From NCBI GenBank assembly GCA_036852015.1, contig JAANDG010000417.1:62001-126000 (forward strand): DNA of 64,000 nucleotides, read 5' to 3'. Below the pieces are notes generated by a model that saw only the letters and a list, made by a program, of their open reading frames with translations, searched no databases and had not been told where the DNA came from. Below, piece after piece: positions 46,489 to 62,300 of the stretch. Within the stretch, counting starts at the first letter, position 1, and every line of letters begins with the position of its first letter. The stretch comes from Pelodera strongyloides. Its lineage: Eukaryota > Nematoda > Chromadorea > Rhabditida > Rhabditidae. A program made the position numbers and the translations under genes.

Positions 46489-49400
46489 CACCCATAGTGT
46501 CCTCCACCGGCTCCAATCGATAGACATTCTTTAGAAGCATTCACAAAGAACTGATTATCACCGGTCCACGTGTAATGACGGAGCTCACTGCAAAAAAAAC
46601 TAATATTACATTTTTTTAACCGACTGTCCTTCAGGCCTTCAGGGCCCCCAAAGCCAAAATATTACGTGAATATGATATGAAAATTAAGGCAACTTTCATT
46701 TCTCATTAGCCGTGTTATTGTTGTTATTGTTGTTATTTTTATTATCATTGCACCTATTTTCTGTGGGATTAATTTCATTTTATATTTGGTGGATATATAG
46801 GCTATATTTGCTGGATATATATATATGATATACGCCCCTGTGTACTTCCTTAAAATATACTTCCAGCTAAAGAATATCCTTCTAACCGACGGTGTCAACA
46901 TGTAAACCGAGAAGGAGAAGCACTGCGTACTCATTAGTAATTATCTACAAACCGATACCGCGTGGGTAGAAATCTAAGTAACTTGGCTCAAACACTCGAC
47001 TCCTACTTAACTCATACTCACGTGTATGACACAAGATACCCGTGAACGCAAAAATAGACCCCCAACAAAAAACGCAGGCAACCGAGGTCAATTTACACGC
47101 TAACATACCCCACACAGATTAAAATGAAACCGCAAAAAAAGCAAAAACAAAAATGGACGAAATGATCAACTGCAAGATTCCATTACTATTTATTGTCTGC
47201 CTTAGCCACCAACTGATTAACTGATTGGTTTACTGATTATTGATTGTTTATTAACCTGTTTATGACCATTAATCTTACCCTCAAAACTAACCAACAACTA
47301 TAAACATCACCCGTTTTCACTCCTCACCCCTTACCCTTACCTACAATTTACACACCATCATACCGCAAAAAAAAAAACGATTCACCAATTAGGCTTGTCA
47401 CGCAATTTCGAACTTCCTAGGTACAATGCACTACTCTTTACTCCAAAATTGCCCTTTTCCTAGCCACAGATATCACATTTTTGACGCAATTATGGAGTTC
47501 CAAAATAGGCGTCACGACGCGGTTTCTGCAAGAAATATTCATGCAAAAACACGCGCAAAAACTACGCAGCAATGACTAATTGTCGCCAATTAGAGCACCT
47601 AGAAACAGAAAAAAAATTCCAATCTTTACTCCAACTGGTGCTCATATAAACACAGAATATAGTCTTGTTTCAGCAGCAGAGCAATGTCGGAGATAAACAT
47701 GAACCATGACATTCGTGAACCCCACCTGACACACCCTAGCACTGCGCACCCCTCAACAATACCACAATCACCGTATCTGAGAAATATTGACCGTTTTATT
47801 CTAATCAAACCTTTGAGGGAACTGTACCTGAGGAGTCAATGGTAAGGTAATCCTAATTCCTAATCAAGCACCTTATCTACCGTACTTCCTGGAAAGTTGC
47901 CAAATCCCGCTCAACTAACATAATACCCACCGTGTATGAGGCACTTCGCCCGTAAACCGCCACAACAGACACGAGTCCCCGGTGCCCGAGTATCCTTCCT
48001 GTGTCCGGATGGCGCCTGACACAATCGCGCCAAAGACGTGTTCCCGGGTGTCACGCACAATCAACAACACTGGCGACATGTCCTCGTCGAATTCGGCCAT
48101 CTTTCTGAAAAGATAGAAGATAACGCAACTATTTATTTACGTCATTTCCGTGTGCAGGCGCGTTCCTTCAAAGAGTCTAATAACCATATAGTTTACGGTA
48201 CTTTTTGCAACAGACAAATGTCCAAGTTATAAGCTGGGGCCGGGACTCTGGGACAGTTGTAAAGAAATATAACCAAAATACAACCTCTATCACTCAGCGC
48301 ACACGGAAGGGAGAGGGAAATCTCAAAATAGCCTGCGCCTATTTCTTGTTTGTCCTGGATTATTCTAATCATGGGGACCTTATTTCCCCGGAACTCACAT
48401 GCTTACAGTAGTCGGACGCTTGAAGAAATTCTAATGAGGAGAGGGACACAATATTTTGGAACGCGATCCCCCCGGTGGATAAGAATAGCACGGGATGGGT
48501 AATAAAAAGGAATAAGTAAAAGGGGGAGAGAGAGAGAAATAGAGGAAAAATAGAGAGGTAAAGAGAGCTAGAGAGCTAGAGAGAGAGAAAGAGAGAGAGT
48601 TACGGAGAGCGAGAGAGACATCCCCACAAGATAAGAAAGAATAACATCTAGCACGCTCCTAATTGTCCACTATAAACCGCGCTCGTGCGGGTAAACATGC
48701 GCTCCAATTTTGTTGTTGCCAAAAGTACCTGGGCCAAAGAAAAACATAGTAACCTTGCCAAAAACAAACTGTTATGTAATCCTACTCCTGTTATTAGCTA
48801 GGACATTCACATTCGTCGAAAGAACAATACCAAAGCGATGTGGCAAGTGGTTTACGAAACGTAAAATCTATCAACTATATTCTCATTACCATTCTGTGCT
48901 GAAAACGCACAGAATGGCATACGTATCCAACAGATTCACAAACCACTTGCCATGCCCCTTTACGATGAGCAAGAGATTATATCTTACATTACACTCTTAC
49001 CAAAGGAAATGCCCACCGTTGATGAGTTATGAGTTCAAATTGAAAGAGAAGGGTTCTGAATAATTTTGAAATTCCGCCTTATTAATAACTAAACAAACAT
49101 TGCTCTCCTCTCTCCCGACTCCCCAATTCTCCAAGAAAATCTCAGAAATTCAAATTCTGCAAAACTTCTTCCAACTACATATACATATAAATATTGCGTG
49201 CATATTTCAGGTACCCGGAAAAAAAAGAAGATCTCTTATTTGTCAAACTAAGCGAACTGATTAATAATGCCGGCGAAAACTTACACACGCAAACCACCCC
49301 CGGCACCCACAATTTGATGTATTATGTATGTACGAAAAAACTCTTTTTGCAAAAAGTTGTGAATCTTAAAAAACGAGTTTAAGTTTAATGACAACTAAAT

Positions 49401-52400
49401 ACAACAAGATTCCTAACAACCCTTAGAATTTCTCCAGTGTGTTTAATTCAACACCGAAATCCTAGCAGATCGCAGCTTAATTTTGCAAGCTGCAAACAGA
49501 AGATAAGCCATAGTAATTACGGGGCACCGAGTATGCAAATTGCCTCTGCACATGTAGAGAAAGCAACACGCCGTATGTTTGCAACTATAGCGTATTCTAA
49601 ATTCTAAATCTAATGGCTAATGGCCGAATCGTAATTAAAGGTCAAAGCGTTCTCTCAAAGATCGCCAAATGCTACGTGCGCCACGTGACTTCAAATAATG
49701 ATACGAGGTCGAGGTTCTCACGCGCCACACAAGTTAAGTACAGGGAAGAGAATAAACCCATAATCATAAGTTAAAAGACATTCAGAAATGAAAAGACAGA
49801 CATGATATGTGAATAAACAAAGTAACATAGTGTCCAAGTGTCCAAGTATAGAAGACTGAGGCCTACCTAAGCCCCAATCTCCCTGCTCTGTCAAGGCCCC
49901 GTCTTTCCCACGTACCTGTACAAAGTGGCCAAGCTGAATCCATGCTTCTCCGAGTTGTAGATGTTCACCCAGGGATAGCCTTCGGCGCGCGCGGGGAGAA
50001 TTTCCATCACCTAAAGATACGAAAACTTCAGTTCTGCGAAGATATACGGAAAAAAACGTGTCACACTACGCCCATATGTCAACCATTATATATGTCTCGC
50101 ATTCTCGCATAAAAGATACGTATCCGAAAGACCATAACTACCAACTTAATTCAAACGAAGTGGGTTGCAACAACTTTTGGTATAGCTGTATAGCATCATA
50201 ATTCGATTAGCCCGACTAATAATAAACCAAGTGAAAGGACACACAAACATCTACGCCGTTAATTCAAATGCATGGCAACTGGCACCAAATTTTCTACTAC
50301 TTTTATGCCTGTAACTAAATTAAGCTACATCACTATACAATTTGCATGATGTTAAGCTTTCGGAGCAGAGCTGGACAATTACCCTAATACTGATTTATCT
50401 TAGAATTCGTTAGAACCAATTATTCAAACGTGAATCGCTCGGACACAGGTTCGCTTCCTAATGGGTTAAAACCCCAAAACAACCCATAATCTATTCTCAT
50501 CCAACCATCGATCGATAAACAAAACCAATCAATAACACACATTCAATCAATCAATCAATATTTCCCACCTGTCTGACCATGAGCTGGTCCAAGACCTGGC
50601 TGCCCTCGGATCCCTCCGGAATGGGCATCTCAATGTGGTCAATGTGCTCGAGCGAGAGTCGTCGGCACATCTCCTTCACGGTGACAATCTCCCACTCTCT
50701 GTTCAGGTAGGATGTGCCGAAGAGAGGCGCCGCCGGCTTATCGCCTAAAACACACAGTTACGATACCGTAACCCAAAATGTATGGTACCGTAATGTTTAC
50801 GGTACCGTAACCAACATATTCATTTTATCCTATTATCGTAACCTATACAGCAAAGTCCTGAAAATTAGTATACCAAACACTTTTCATAAAACATTTTTTG
50901 ATAACCAAATAAGCACCGAGCGCGCGTCCCATACCCATACCCATAGCATCATGTAACCCATTATCCATAGTTGTCAGGTACCCCAGATGTACCAGTGCAA
51001 GCAAAGTACCCTGACATGTATAATCCATCAGAACCAATATCACACGTGACCAAACAACCCCCACCCTCGCCTACCGTTCATAATAATCTCCTGGTCAATA
51101 GTCTCGCCAATAGTGGTGATCATCTGCGAGAGCCGCCTCGCGCTCATGCCGCTCAACTTTCGCACCCTACCGAGCGGCATGCTCAGGCGCCGCATCTGCT
51201 CCTCCAGTTTTGGCGACACCTCCTCGGAGGCGGCGCTCACCGAGGACGCCAACGAGGACGTCGACGACTGGACCTTGTCCACCAGGGACGACAACATCAT
51301 TGCAGAATGGGAGTAACCAGTAGTAGTTGGGAATAATTCGTTCCCGGTTTGGTCAGAATACAGTAGCGACTAAATTGTTCAAACATCACCATTCTGCAGG
51401 CGAAATCACAGCGGAAAAAACATTTATAAAGAGGCTGAGGCAAAGGTTCAAGAATCAGAATTTGCACAAAGCATGACATTATTTACTGTAGTGACTAGCA
51501 AGAACAACCATTTCTCATCTGTAATACCAACCACAATATTGATTGCCTTAAATGGTACACAGGGGTAATTAATAATTGCCCAATTGATAAAATGCAGAAA
51601 ACCGCGATGTTGGTCAAGTCCAATTTCCTATCATGGACCTCTGGAAGCTCCTAAAAGAGCTCCCAATCTTCCGTGTCTTATATAAAGAAAACTATGTTCT
51701 CACGGAAGAGGGGGAGGGTTCCGGCCTTAAGCTTGGGACCTTGCACCGCCCACAAGCACAAAACGGAAAGATATAGAGGCCCGAGGCCCCAAACTCCATC
51801 CAAAGAAAGTCCAAAGACTTCGATGGGTCTCATTAAGAACAGCCGAGATCTACCGAAAAAAAGTTTACGAGGCTACTTTATTTAGGTGCTCATATTTTCT
51901 CCTACTTATAGATAACCGCTTGTTCCCTAGTATCAATTTTGGTCCCGTGTCAGTACACACAACATAAACACGTAAGCGTTTTAAGGTGTAACTTTGGTAA
52001 AAATTGCGCATAACTTACTACGAGAAGGGAAAACTCACATAAACTAATAAGCCTCCCCAGACAGCCAAAGGTATAAATTAAATGTTTATGAATGAAAAAG
52101 ACGAATTAGACGAATAAATGAGTGGGACACAGAAGGACGCCCTGGCCCTCCCACAACAAAAGATCATTAGGAATTCCACATGCATTAAGTAATGGGCATC
52201 TATTCTTGGAAACCTCATTCCGGATTCCAATTCCTCTAAGAAAACTTGGTTTTCAAAACAAACATTGTACTATACACACTGACACATCTAATAATTGAAA
52301 TAGGCCGAAGGCCGAATAGTCGCCCCAGTGCAAGTGGTTCAAGGTTCAAGACACAAATTTCATAGTTTCACTGCTTCACAGATTCAATGGTAATAATTAT

Positions 52401-53304
52401 GAAGCAAGCCAAACACCAACAAGAACAAGCTGTTAGTCTGACATTTTGTGGCTAAGGCGCATAGTATAGACAACTAAAAATAGTCCTTATGGTCGTAACA
52501 CACCCACAAATTCACAATCATAAAATCAAAATACCTGACAATTCAATGGCGTAAACAAGATGACCAGATCCCCAGAAAATAAAAGACACCCATGCATCTT
52601 AAGGCCCTAATGCCTAACGAATCAACAAAAGTCACCCTTTCTTTTTTCGATTTACCCCCGGCATCTACAATACAACCCCCAAGGGACCGCATCCTCCCGG
52701 CACTTACTCTCCCACAGTTGTTGGGAGATGGGAGGGTAATGTTTTATAAATCACTCAAGTCCGGACGTATGATGAGACTAGACACAAAGAACCACCATTA
52801 AAGTATCACAGTATACACAACTCGTATTCAAAAAAACCAAAAGCCAATAGATTTACAAAGCACCGCATTCAACTAAACCGGTAAAACTCTTCCGTATAGT
52901 AATTAGTAATCTTGTCGAGAATCTCGACGAAAAAAACTCTATTAAACTCGACGAAACATTTCTAAATTTTACACACAGCATTTTATTTATTATAAATCAA
53001 ATTTTATATACAAGTCATTCCAGTCTATCCGGCTTCTCCTTTTTTGCAAAAACCACGCATACCACGCCAACTAAACTTTAATATTCCATCACCAGTGACA
53101 GGCCAACGTTTCACAAAATCTCACTCAAACTTTGGTGGGATACCCTACCCAAAACAAGTCCTTAGGGAACTGAGCGCCCACGTTTTGACGCGCTTCACGA
53201 ACCTGAGTAAGCGGGTAAGTGAATTGTTGTAAATATGGGAGCTAAATGAACCCAATAGAATCTGAACTCGAAAGCAAAGATTGACAAAGTTTGGCAGCTT
53301 TTGA

Positions 53305-53360
<56 letters not shown>

Positions 53361-56300
53361 ACAAGTAAACGATGAAAGATCAACGCAGTTTTGACACTTT
53401 TTTGTTGGTTAACTTAAAAGGGAAGGAAGACCACGCACAACAAACGGGGTCATTAGTGGATTGTGAAGTCACTACAGAGAAATTTGCAAGAAAATACAAG
53501 TTTCTTTCAACAAACATTTGACAACAAAAGAATCACTTGTATAGTAACAAACTGAATATCAACTGCAAATACTATTAACCCCGTTCACTTCCGAACTCTG
53601 AACTCACACAAACCCACGAACCTACCATACTGCTAAAGTTTAAAGTGTATATCAAAACTTTTCAACGCCAAAACAAAATCAAAGATTAATAAGGTATGAA
53701 ATCACTTCTCTTTAAATATTGCAAAACACAGCCCTTACGACATTTACCTGCACGCTTATTTTGCTTGGCTTGTCCAAAAACACCACTCTAGAATAATTAA
53801 GTAGGGGAAATCCCCCTCCCTCCCTATTCCCCGGTAAAAGGTGAAAGCCTAAAGAGAATTGTAGAAAATGGGCGCAAAAACACTGGGAGCAGGAGCAAAA
53901 CAACCACAACCACCCCTATTCAGCTGAAGAAGAAGGAAGGAAATACATTTGGGCAAAACACACTTATACCTAATTACTTACCTAGGGAGACGGGAGACCA
54001 ACGGAACCAACTAGGGACTACCTACCTACCTACCTACCTACCTACGTTAGCATAATTAACACGTGTGGAACATTTTCATCCTTCTCCTACTACGATCAAG
54101 TCCGTATTAGGTCTGCCACCAGATGTGTGTCCAAAATTTACGTCACCCAAGCAAAATGCCAACTTCTTGTTTTTTCCAAACAGTTAACAGTTTTGAATAA
54201 TAATCCTTCACTCACGACAGACATCACCCAATACCTGCCTTATTGTGTCCTCGGAAACAGAAAACTCTCTTGTATACCGTAGCCGTAGCCCTTGAGGACA
54301 CCACTAAAAGAATTCCTGTCCGATTCAAAACCCTTTAAACTACCATAAGCCATCAAATCTATCTCTCTCTCTCTCTCCACTTGGAGACACTATAAACGGA
54401 TAGGGGGAAATTCCAAATTCCAATTCTATACAAGGTAACGCAATCTCCAGGGACTACGTTAGAACGGAACGCCGTTCGCTCGCTTGGCTACTTTCAATTT
54501 CTTCGAATTAGCCAAACAAATTCAACTTGTCAACCAAAATACCTCGTCGTCTAAGTCTATCTCGGATCCAAATAAGGACAGGGATACTGGAAAATAAATC
54601 AAGCAAGAATTGAAAGAAGAAGAGCGTCTGAGCGTCACAACAATAACAATCAACGCAAAGTACGCGTGTACTCACAAGACAGAGGAAGCGAGCGTATCTT
54701 AGAGCTCTTAGGACACTTAGGGCTCAAACACAAAACGCTAAGGTATTGATACATAATAATCTTGAGAGTCTTCGCATTAGTAAGCGTCGACGAGTAAGCG
54801 TCCTCACATAAGCTCACAACAGTTCACCATGGTCACAAAACAAAATTTTAAGAATCCTTGCGTTCACATAGTTGGATAATTGTATGTAATTACCAGACCG
54901 GTGTAATTCTTATGACAGTTAAAACTGGGTGTAGTATGCCTGCCAGAGTGATTACGGGATTTACGAAAGTTATTGATTTAATTGCCAATTAATCTCTAAT
55001 AGATCACCCACCCAGAAACCGACTTTCATTCAACTCCACTGAGTGGGGGGTATCCCAAACTAAATATGCGCATATTCACATCGATAGCCAATTTAGGAAT
55101 GCCCGACCAACTACTTGACCGCGAAATTGTATAAATTGAGGCAATTCACTCTCAACAACTCAGATTATGTCAATTATGTTAAGTGGTTTTGTTACCACTG
55201 TTATAATTAACAATGTTTATTCTTCTAGGTAAAAAAATGCTGACGCCTACACTGGAGCAAAGCAAAGACTACTAAGGAAGCGGTAACTCGAATATCCAAC
55301 CCAGCAGCTATATCTTACCGGTCCATAGCATTAACAACTACACTACCACCGTCACCTAATACTTCAATCACTAACGTCGGGTACGATTCTTAGAAGACTC
55401 AAGTCATAATTAACATTGAATTAGAGCTATTCATCTCTTCTTTACACTCTAAAAACCGTCATAAACGTTAAATATTTGCACGCAATGTCATAAATCCTTG
55501 CGTAACGTTTTGCTCTCAGTGATCTGGTCAGTGACCAACCAAAATCCCCTCTCTAGATTGACCAACTGACCATAATCTTCAATCTCTTCACTACTTCTCA
55601 ATGCAACTTCCGACAAGTCGACAAGTCCCCCTTCTCTTCTTGAAATATTCTTGACAATATAATATCAACTCCAACAAAAAGTGACACCCCGTTAACCCCA
55701 TAAACCTTCATACCTTCCCTTCAACTACCACGCTCAACCAATTACCACATCAATTCTGCACAATAAAGGCAACAAATGCTGCAAAATCGCATTCGAAACA
55801 TAATAGTTATCTAAAACTAAATACTTATATGGAATCCCGTATGCTAGCATCTCCATTGACAGTTTAAGCACCTCCTTTGAGCCCCCACGTACAAGTGCTT
55901 TGCCGCAACTTGACCGCTAGTATCAAACACTAGCCACAAAATATAGCAATCCACTTCCACAGTGTTTAGTGATCAAAAATGACAACCGGTCAGTCAATTC
56001 AATTTAGTGGTGCAAAAATTTGTCAAAATTTCATTCCGACCCAATGGACAGTAAGTAGGAAGGGCTTGATTTGTGGTCGGCTAGCGTGACAAAAGTTGTG
56101 GCAAAATCAAGCGCGAAATGCAATTTATCCCCCGGCGGTGATACCACCAAAAAGGGCTTTTCAGTGGCATAGGACCAAGCAATTGAAGTTGTTAAAATCA
56201 CGTATTCCCAGGTTAAAATATGTTAAAACTACAAACATTTATTATAATCTTATCTTATTCAGGGTATAATTTCCATGCGTATTTCGGAGATGGTCGCTTA

Positions 56301-59300
56301 GTTGAGAGTCGAACCGTAAAATACCACTGATACGTTTCACCCAATTCTATATATTTGCATTTGCCTCCGGAGATGGTCAAAGCCAATCCGGAGATGGTTG
56401 ATGCGTAATTTTACGCATAGATTTATAGCCTGATCTTATTCATTAATAGTATATACTAAGGGACCACAGTTACCTTATTTAATGCTCAGAGTCAGTTACA
56501 TGGAATCAAAGGACAACAAAAAAAAGCCTCTAAAAGACATTACGATACCAAAATACATCCGTCTAAGGGATTCTGACAAACTTTGGCACGCAATATTGCG
56601 ATAAAGATCTTGCCTCCTAAGTGAAACGAAGAAAAACAGGAAAAGTGGAAAAGTCAGGACAAACAACTACCGTAGTGAACCAGGAAAAAAATAAAAAATA
56701 AATTAACTAATGGTTCTCGGAATTCGAAATATTCAAAAAAGAACCTAATAGAAACAAAATATAATAAATTACCATTCAAAGCAAAGCAAGAAATAATTTG
56801 TCAAATTAAAGGGAATAGGCAGACCCCTAATTACTAATTTTGTATTTTTGTGTTAACTTTTGAGGTAGCACGCTGGTCCTTCAAACCAAAACCTTCCATA
56901 CTCAATCTACAGATATACTTCCTTCAGTCAATGGGGGGGAAAAGACAGCCATTACCGATCATTAACTAAACTAAACTAATAAATACAATAGTAGGAAAAC
57001 TGATGAATATCTAATTCAGACAGCGAAGTGAGACTAAAACAAGGACATACACTCAAACTGTGAAAGCAGCAAAAACTGCTCATTCAGTCATTCTCATTCA
57101 AAGGGTGGATAAAACCAGTTCTTTGGGATTTGTCTCTCACTCTGTCCCTCACAGCCTCAATCGTAGCCTCATATTGAGGGCTAAGCCTACGCCTAACTGC
57201 CTAGAGTCTACAGTTTGAAAACCTGCAGAAACTCTCCTCACTTTATACCCATTGCAATATAAGTCATTGAATAAGTACTACGCTAACAAGAGAAACTTTT
57301 CAAATGGTTCAGCAAATAAATAACTAATAACTATACAGAACATCATTTAAAGCGAAATGCTAGCCCCTTTGGAAAATTAGCATATGATGAGCAAATCCTA
57401 TGTATCCTAGGCTAATTTTGTACGATCGTCCACGGCAATCGTACAAAATTAGCATAGGATACATAGGATTCGCTTATCATATGCAAATTTTCCAAAGAGG
57501 CTAGCACTTCGCTTTAACACAAGAACTACTACTACCAAACCAGGATTCTACCAATCAATACACCTCATACTATAACTTTGAAAAATACCCAATTGTTCAT
57601 CCTCATGTTTGCATGTCTACTCGTCCTCGTCGTCGCAGTTCACACGGAAAATAAATCAAAAGGGCATTTCTCGACCTGCGGTACTCTATTTATAGATCTC
57701 GATCTCGTATGTCTGTTACTTTACATACTCGTAGGTTCCAAATACATAATGAACAATTCTTAATTAATAAAATTACTAGAAAGGAATGCAAATGTTCACG
57801 TTTTCTACTCTAGTCAGGAACAAACTTTGTAGTATACAGACAATACAGAAATGCACAAGTTAGTTGTCTATCTACCCAGTTAGTTGTCTACCCAGTACCC
57901 AACTTTATACTTATAACCCACCAAAATGCTCTCTCACTCACCAGAATAGATATAACACATGAGATAAACATATGTGCAGTTATAGTACATACACTAGACA
58001 CCCGAGAGAACGGTAAAATAAAAGGCACGCGTTGCATTAACATAGAAAATCGTAATCAAAACCCAGTAGTCGACAGTCGACACGAGCCGCTTAAAATAGG
58101 ATTTTGGAGCAGATGGTTTGGCACATGCCGAACTAGTTTTAGTTATGAAACTAAATAAAAAAGAACAAGGAATTAAAATGTTCCATCTCTCACACAAACT
58201 GTTCAAAGTGTTTCAAAAATGCACAGGGCCAAAAAATATCGTACACTAATAACACCACCCTCGACAAGCAGCAACAAAAGCACTACCACTTAAACTCCCA
58301 GGAGGCCCTTAAATACACATCTAAACGACCATTAAAATATCCCAATAATAACGCGCTCTTTAAAAAACAGGTATAACATTTAAAAACCAAAAAGCACATC
58401 ACGTGAAAAGCAATGTGCAAACCTCTATAGAACAGAACACTCAATCCCCTTACACTTATATAACTCCAAGTACACCAATTATACTATTACACACAAAAAG
58501 TACCGTACTCTGACCGTGCGGGCGCTGGCTCACGTCCAATTATAAGGATCAATGGGCCGTGTCATGGACCGCTTTTCTACCACTACCAAACACCTCTATG
58601 ATGATGACAACAAAAAATAGATCAGGACCAGCAATACAAAATTTTGAGATCAAACGAACAAACATTTTCCCAACAAAAAAACCACATCGTCAACAGGCAA
58701 TCATAATTTTCTACACACACGACCGCTTTAATGCTTGGAAGAGTACAGAAATAACCGGTTCTTCGCCAACACGAATGTTTAGAATTTAGTGGGAAAAAAG
58801 ACAATTAAAACTATTTTCAAACGATTTCACGCACTGAAAAAGCAGAACTGTTCGACTGATGTTCGAGCCCAGAGCCCTATTATACAAGGCGGGATATCCC
58901 CCCACTTACTTAGCGATCGGATACGGATCACTGGGCTGAACACCGCGTTATCAGGGGAGGACCGTTACCAAGTGTTAGTGTTACATAAAGTTAAAGTTAC
59001 CGCTAGCTTAACTAGCATCGGAAATGCCCTACGGTACCCACTAAATTGAACTACTTCCACTGTATGTATAGCACATAATCTTAAAGCGAAATCGCGGCCG
59101 GTTTTGAAATGCATCGTGGACACTTGAATGCTTATGCCGCATATGCAAATGAGCATAAATTAGAATAAAAAATCGAGCTAAATTCGAGCAAATTAGCACA
59201 ACTACGTAGAAATTAAGTTGTCCACGATGCATTTCAAAAACCGGCCAGTATTTCGCTTTAAAAAGCCTAACCCTAAGCAAATCCTACCCTTACCCCCTCA

Positions 59301-62300
59301 CCTAGTAAAGCAACGCCAACGTCCTCCAGAACCAAAAAAATTCATCTTTAAAATACCAAGTCCGGGTACAAAGTACAAAGTCAACACATCGACGGACCAC
59401 ATCCCGACTCTCTCGTCACTTTTTCCCCAAATTTTCGAATAAAACCTTTTTCAAATCTTCAAAAAAGTGCATTATAAAGGAAAAGAACGAGGAACCCGAA
59501 TAAATTCAATCAGTCGCTCTTCTTCTCACTAAGTTCTCTCTCACACGCACATAAATCGAACAATGGAAGGAAGAAAAGATTCTGCTTATTCTGAAATGAA
59601 CACGTCCCCTTTTATACGAACTAAGAGGAAACTTGTGACAAGGAATCTTGCATCATTTCTTACTTTTATAAAAATTCTTGCAAACCAAGTTTGTTAGCTC
59701 CTCTACAAGCCCGTAAAATAACGGATCAAACTTCTCAAGCAGAAAGCGGACACTGTCAGCAGACGAGCAGATCATATGCATGCGGGCCGGTAAAAATTGG
59801 AGGTTGCGCGAAGACGCCGCAGCACACTAACAGCGAGCGAGCACACAGCCGCGCACACCTTCTTACTATGGCAGTATATCCCAAGACAACACAAAGTGTT
59901 CCGGAACTAAAGCAGAGAACCCAGCTACAACCAATATAAAGGCCAAAATGTCCTTATTCTCGCACACACAGAAGTGCACCAGGCATAATTCCAAATATGT
60001 GCAATGTAGCATAAACGACTTCCTCATTATTACTCAGAAAGGCAAACATATGCAGTTCCGTGTGCTTCCATTTTATCTACAAAACTATGCAACTAAAGTT
60101 GAGTATAGTCAATGATTCCACGCCTTCTAATCCAGTATATTTAGTTAACATACACTTTTCATTATAACACTAAATATTAGGTAACCACCCTAAACTAGAC
60201 GAAAATGAAACCAGACACCTCAAGGAGGAACTGATGTGTGATCGGAGACTTTTTCATCTGTCAAACTTTTTTTCACCTTCTGGGTCTAAGTGCACCGCAG
60301 GGGGCTTTGGGCCATATAAATAAGAGTCCAAAAGGAGTCCCAAAAAGGTTCCGGGGCCAAAAATACTCCACAAACTTGTGTTTTAGTCTTCCTTACTCTA
60401 AATCAACTCGACAGAATGATACTAATGAACTGTGTGAATTCCCCGCTAAATAAAAAAAAAGCGTTCAACCAAAGATCGACTATGTAGGGGGGAAACGTGG
60501 CCGTGGCCAATTACCATATTAGTGCAAAATTTGGCTAATGAAAATTTAAAAAAAAAAGTGAAAACTCTGCATAAATTGGCCGAATTATAGGTTGCGCGCA
60601 TTAACCAAACTGGCTAAAGAGCAACGCTCATTCGCGGTGGGAAAGAACTAATAAGCTGTGAGCTACGAGCAAAGGATATAGAAGAGGGATACCACGAGCT
60701 TCAATTCGAATCTCACCCCAAAAGAAATGATGATAAAAAATGACAAGCCTTGCATATATAGTAACGAAAATGATAAAAAATACATGTTACGCATTTTCCG
60801 TTTTGTTGATATCATCACCTATCCTATACTAAAAAAGAGGATGAGGACGAGCCGATGAGTACACTGATTCCTTTTTTGACGAGCTTACTCCTGCCCACTA
60901 CTCGAAAAGAAAAACGGCAATGAAGGAAACATAAACATTGAAACAATAACAAAAACAAAGACGCGTCGAGAGCCCAAAGTGCAGAGACATATGATAAATT
61001 ATGCACATCTATCTCACCACCAAAACTCCAATAAACAATAACAGCTCGTCGAAAAAAAAAAGAAAAAAAAAAGAGTAATCCCACGACAATGGCTAGCGCA
61101 TAAGTCATAAGTCCACCCCAAAATTTTCAATTTAGCTGTCGACTTTTAGAACCGAAAAAAAACACGTAGCTCAATTGAACAGAAAGTTTCGAGCAAAATT
61201 CTAAAACTGAGGGTGGACCTACAGTGTCTGTGAAATGCTGCTTGGCAAATGTCCCCAATAAACTTTGCTTGCACTGATACCCAAGACACAAATACACGCT
61301 AAAAAACCAAAACTTTAAAAACTTACCAAAAAGATAACCCAGACTCTTGCTCCTCACTCTCGCCATTTTCTCTCCAAATCTCCCTCTCTTCTTCTTTGTC
61401 CTCTCTCGTCGTTCCACGTTCTTTTCTTCCTTGACCCTATCCGCATCCGCGGCGTCTATTCCCGAGTCATCTGACGACGTACTCATCGACGAGAGCTGTG
61501 CCATGAGCGCCGGCTTCTCCATCGCCGCCAGCTTCCTTCCCTCCGTTGCACTATACGTGTGCGATCTCTTCTTGTACAAATGCTTGTCTCCAGCAGAATC
61601 TTCCGCTTCGTCCGATTCCAATGTATGTACACTCGACACCGGGGTGCCCTTCTTTCTGAACATTTTCAACCCAAATTTCGGGCTCTTTTGCTTAACCGAA
61701 TCCTGCGAAGTGTTCAGCGCGTCACTCTCAATCGTGCTCGAGCGTTGCTTCCCAAACAGCTGCCGTCCTAGTGGAGCCGTCAGAGCTCCCAACGACAGAC
61801 GTCGCCTGGTCGGCCTGCCCGAACTACTCTGATCATCTGAATCGCTTTCCTTGCCCACGCTCTTTGACTCGTCATCCGTCTGTCGGATCGTCTCATCAAT
61901 CCTCTGCAGTCGGTTGCATATCTGGTCCTCATCGACGACAGGCGACACCTCGTGGTCGACGTTCTTATGACCATCGTAATCACTTCCAGAATGCTGAGCT
62001 CCAGAATGCTCATGATCCACAACATCGATGCCCTTCGATTGGAGCATCATCTGCCGGATCTCATACATGGTGGGCACGTCGATTAGTTGATTAGAGGTTG
62101 TGCGTGGTGGTCGACTTGTTGGTAGCGAATCACGCCGACGTCGCCTGTCCTCCTTCTCCATGCCCTCGTCAAAAGAGACGTCCTGGTCCACGACTCTATG
62201 AATACCGTGTGAACTCCGGGCGCGCTGAAAATAGACAAATTAACTATATTTTTCTCTTACGTTCTATCTGACATTATGCTATTCTTTGAATACAAGTACC

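Larger units (their letters stand above)
51370..61326 (-). other. 10-kb intron of the TLDc gene
   Basis: Apart from the candidate exon at 53748-53787 and the weak plus-strand ORF at 57605, no coding signal was found. It contains GA (53310-53358) and CTAC (54018-54043) microsatellites, MITEs at 57347-57517 and 59081-59261, and unique AT-rich sequence. Fewer foldback elements are visible per kb here than in the left half of the window. Confidence 0.5.

Noticed and set aside
45889..46527. 212-codon minus-strand frame rich in Ile and Tyr
   Set aside because: It is the AAT/AAG microsatellite intron read through together with the last two TLDc exons in wrong frames.
48710..49063. 117-codon plus-strand frame
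   Set aside because: Spans an inverted repeat with a hairpin inside a TLDc intron; no supporting signals.
61347..62094. Plus-strand frames of 161 and 107 codons
   Set aside because: Antisense shadows of the TLDc gene exon 62224-61327.
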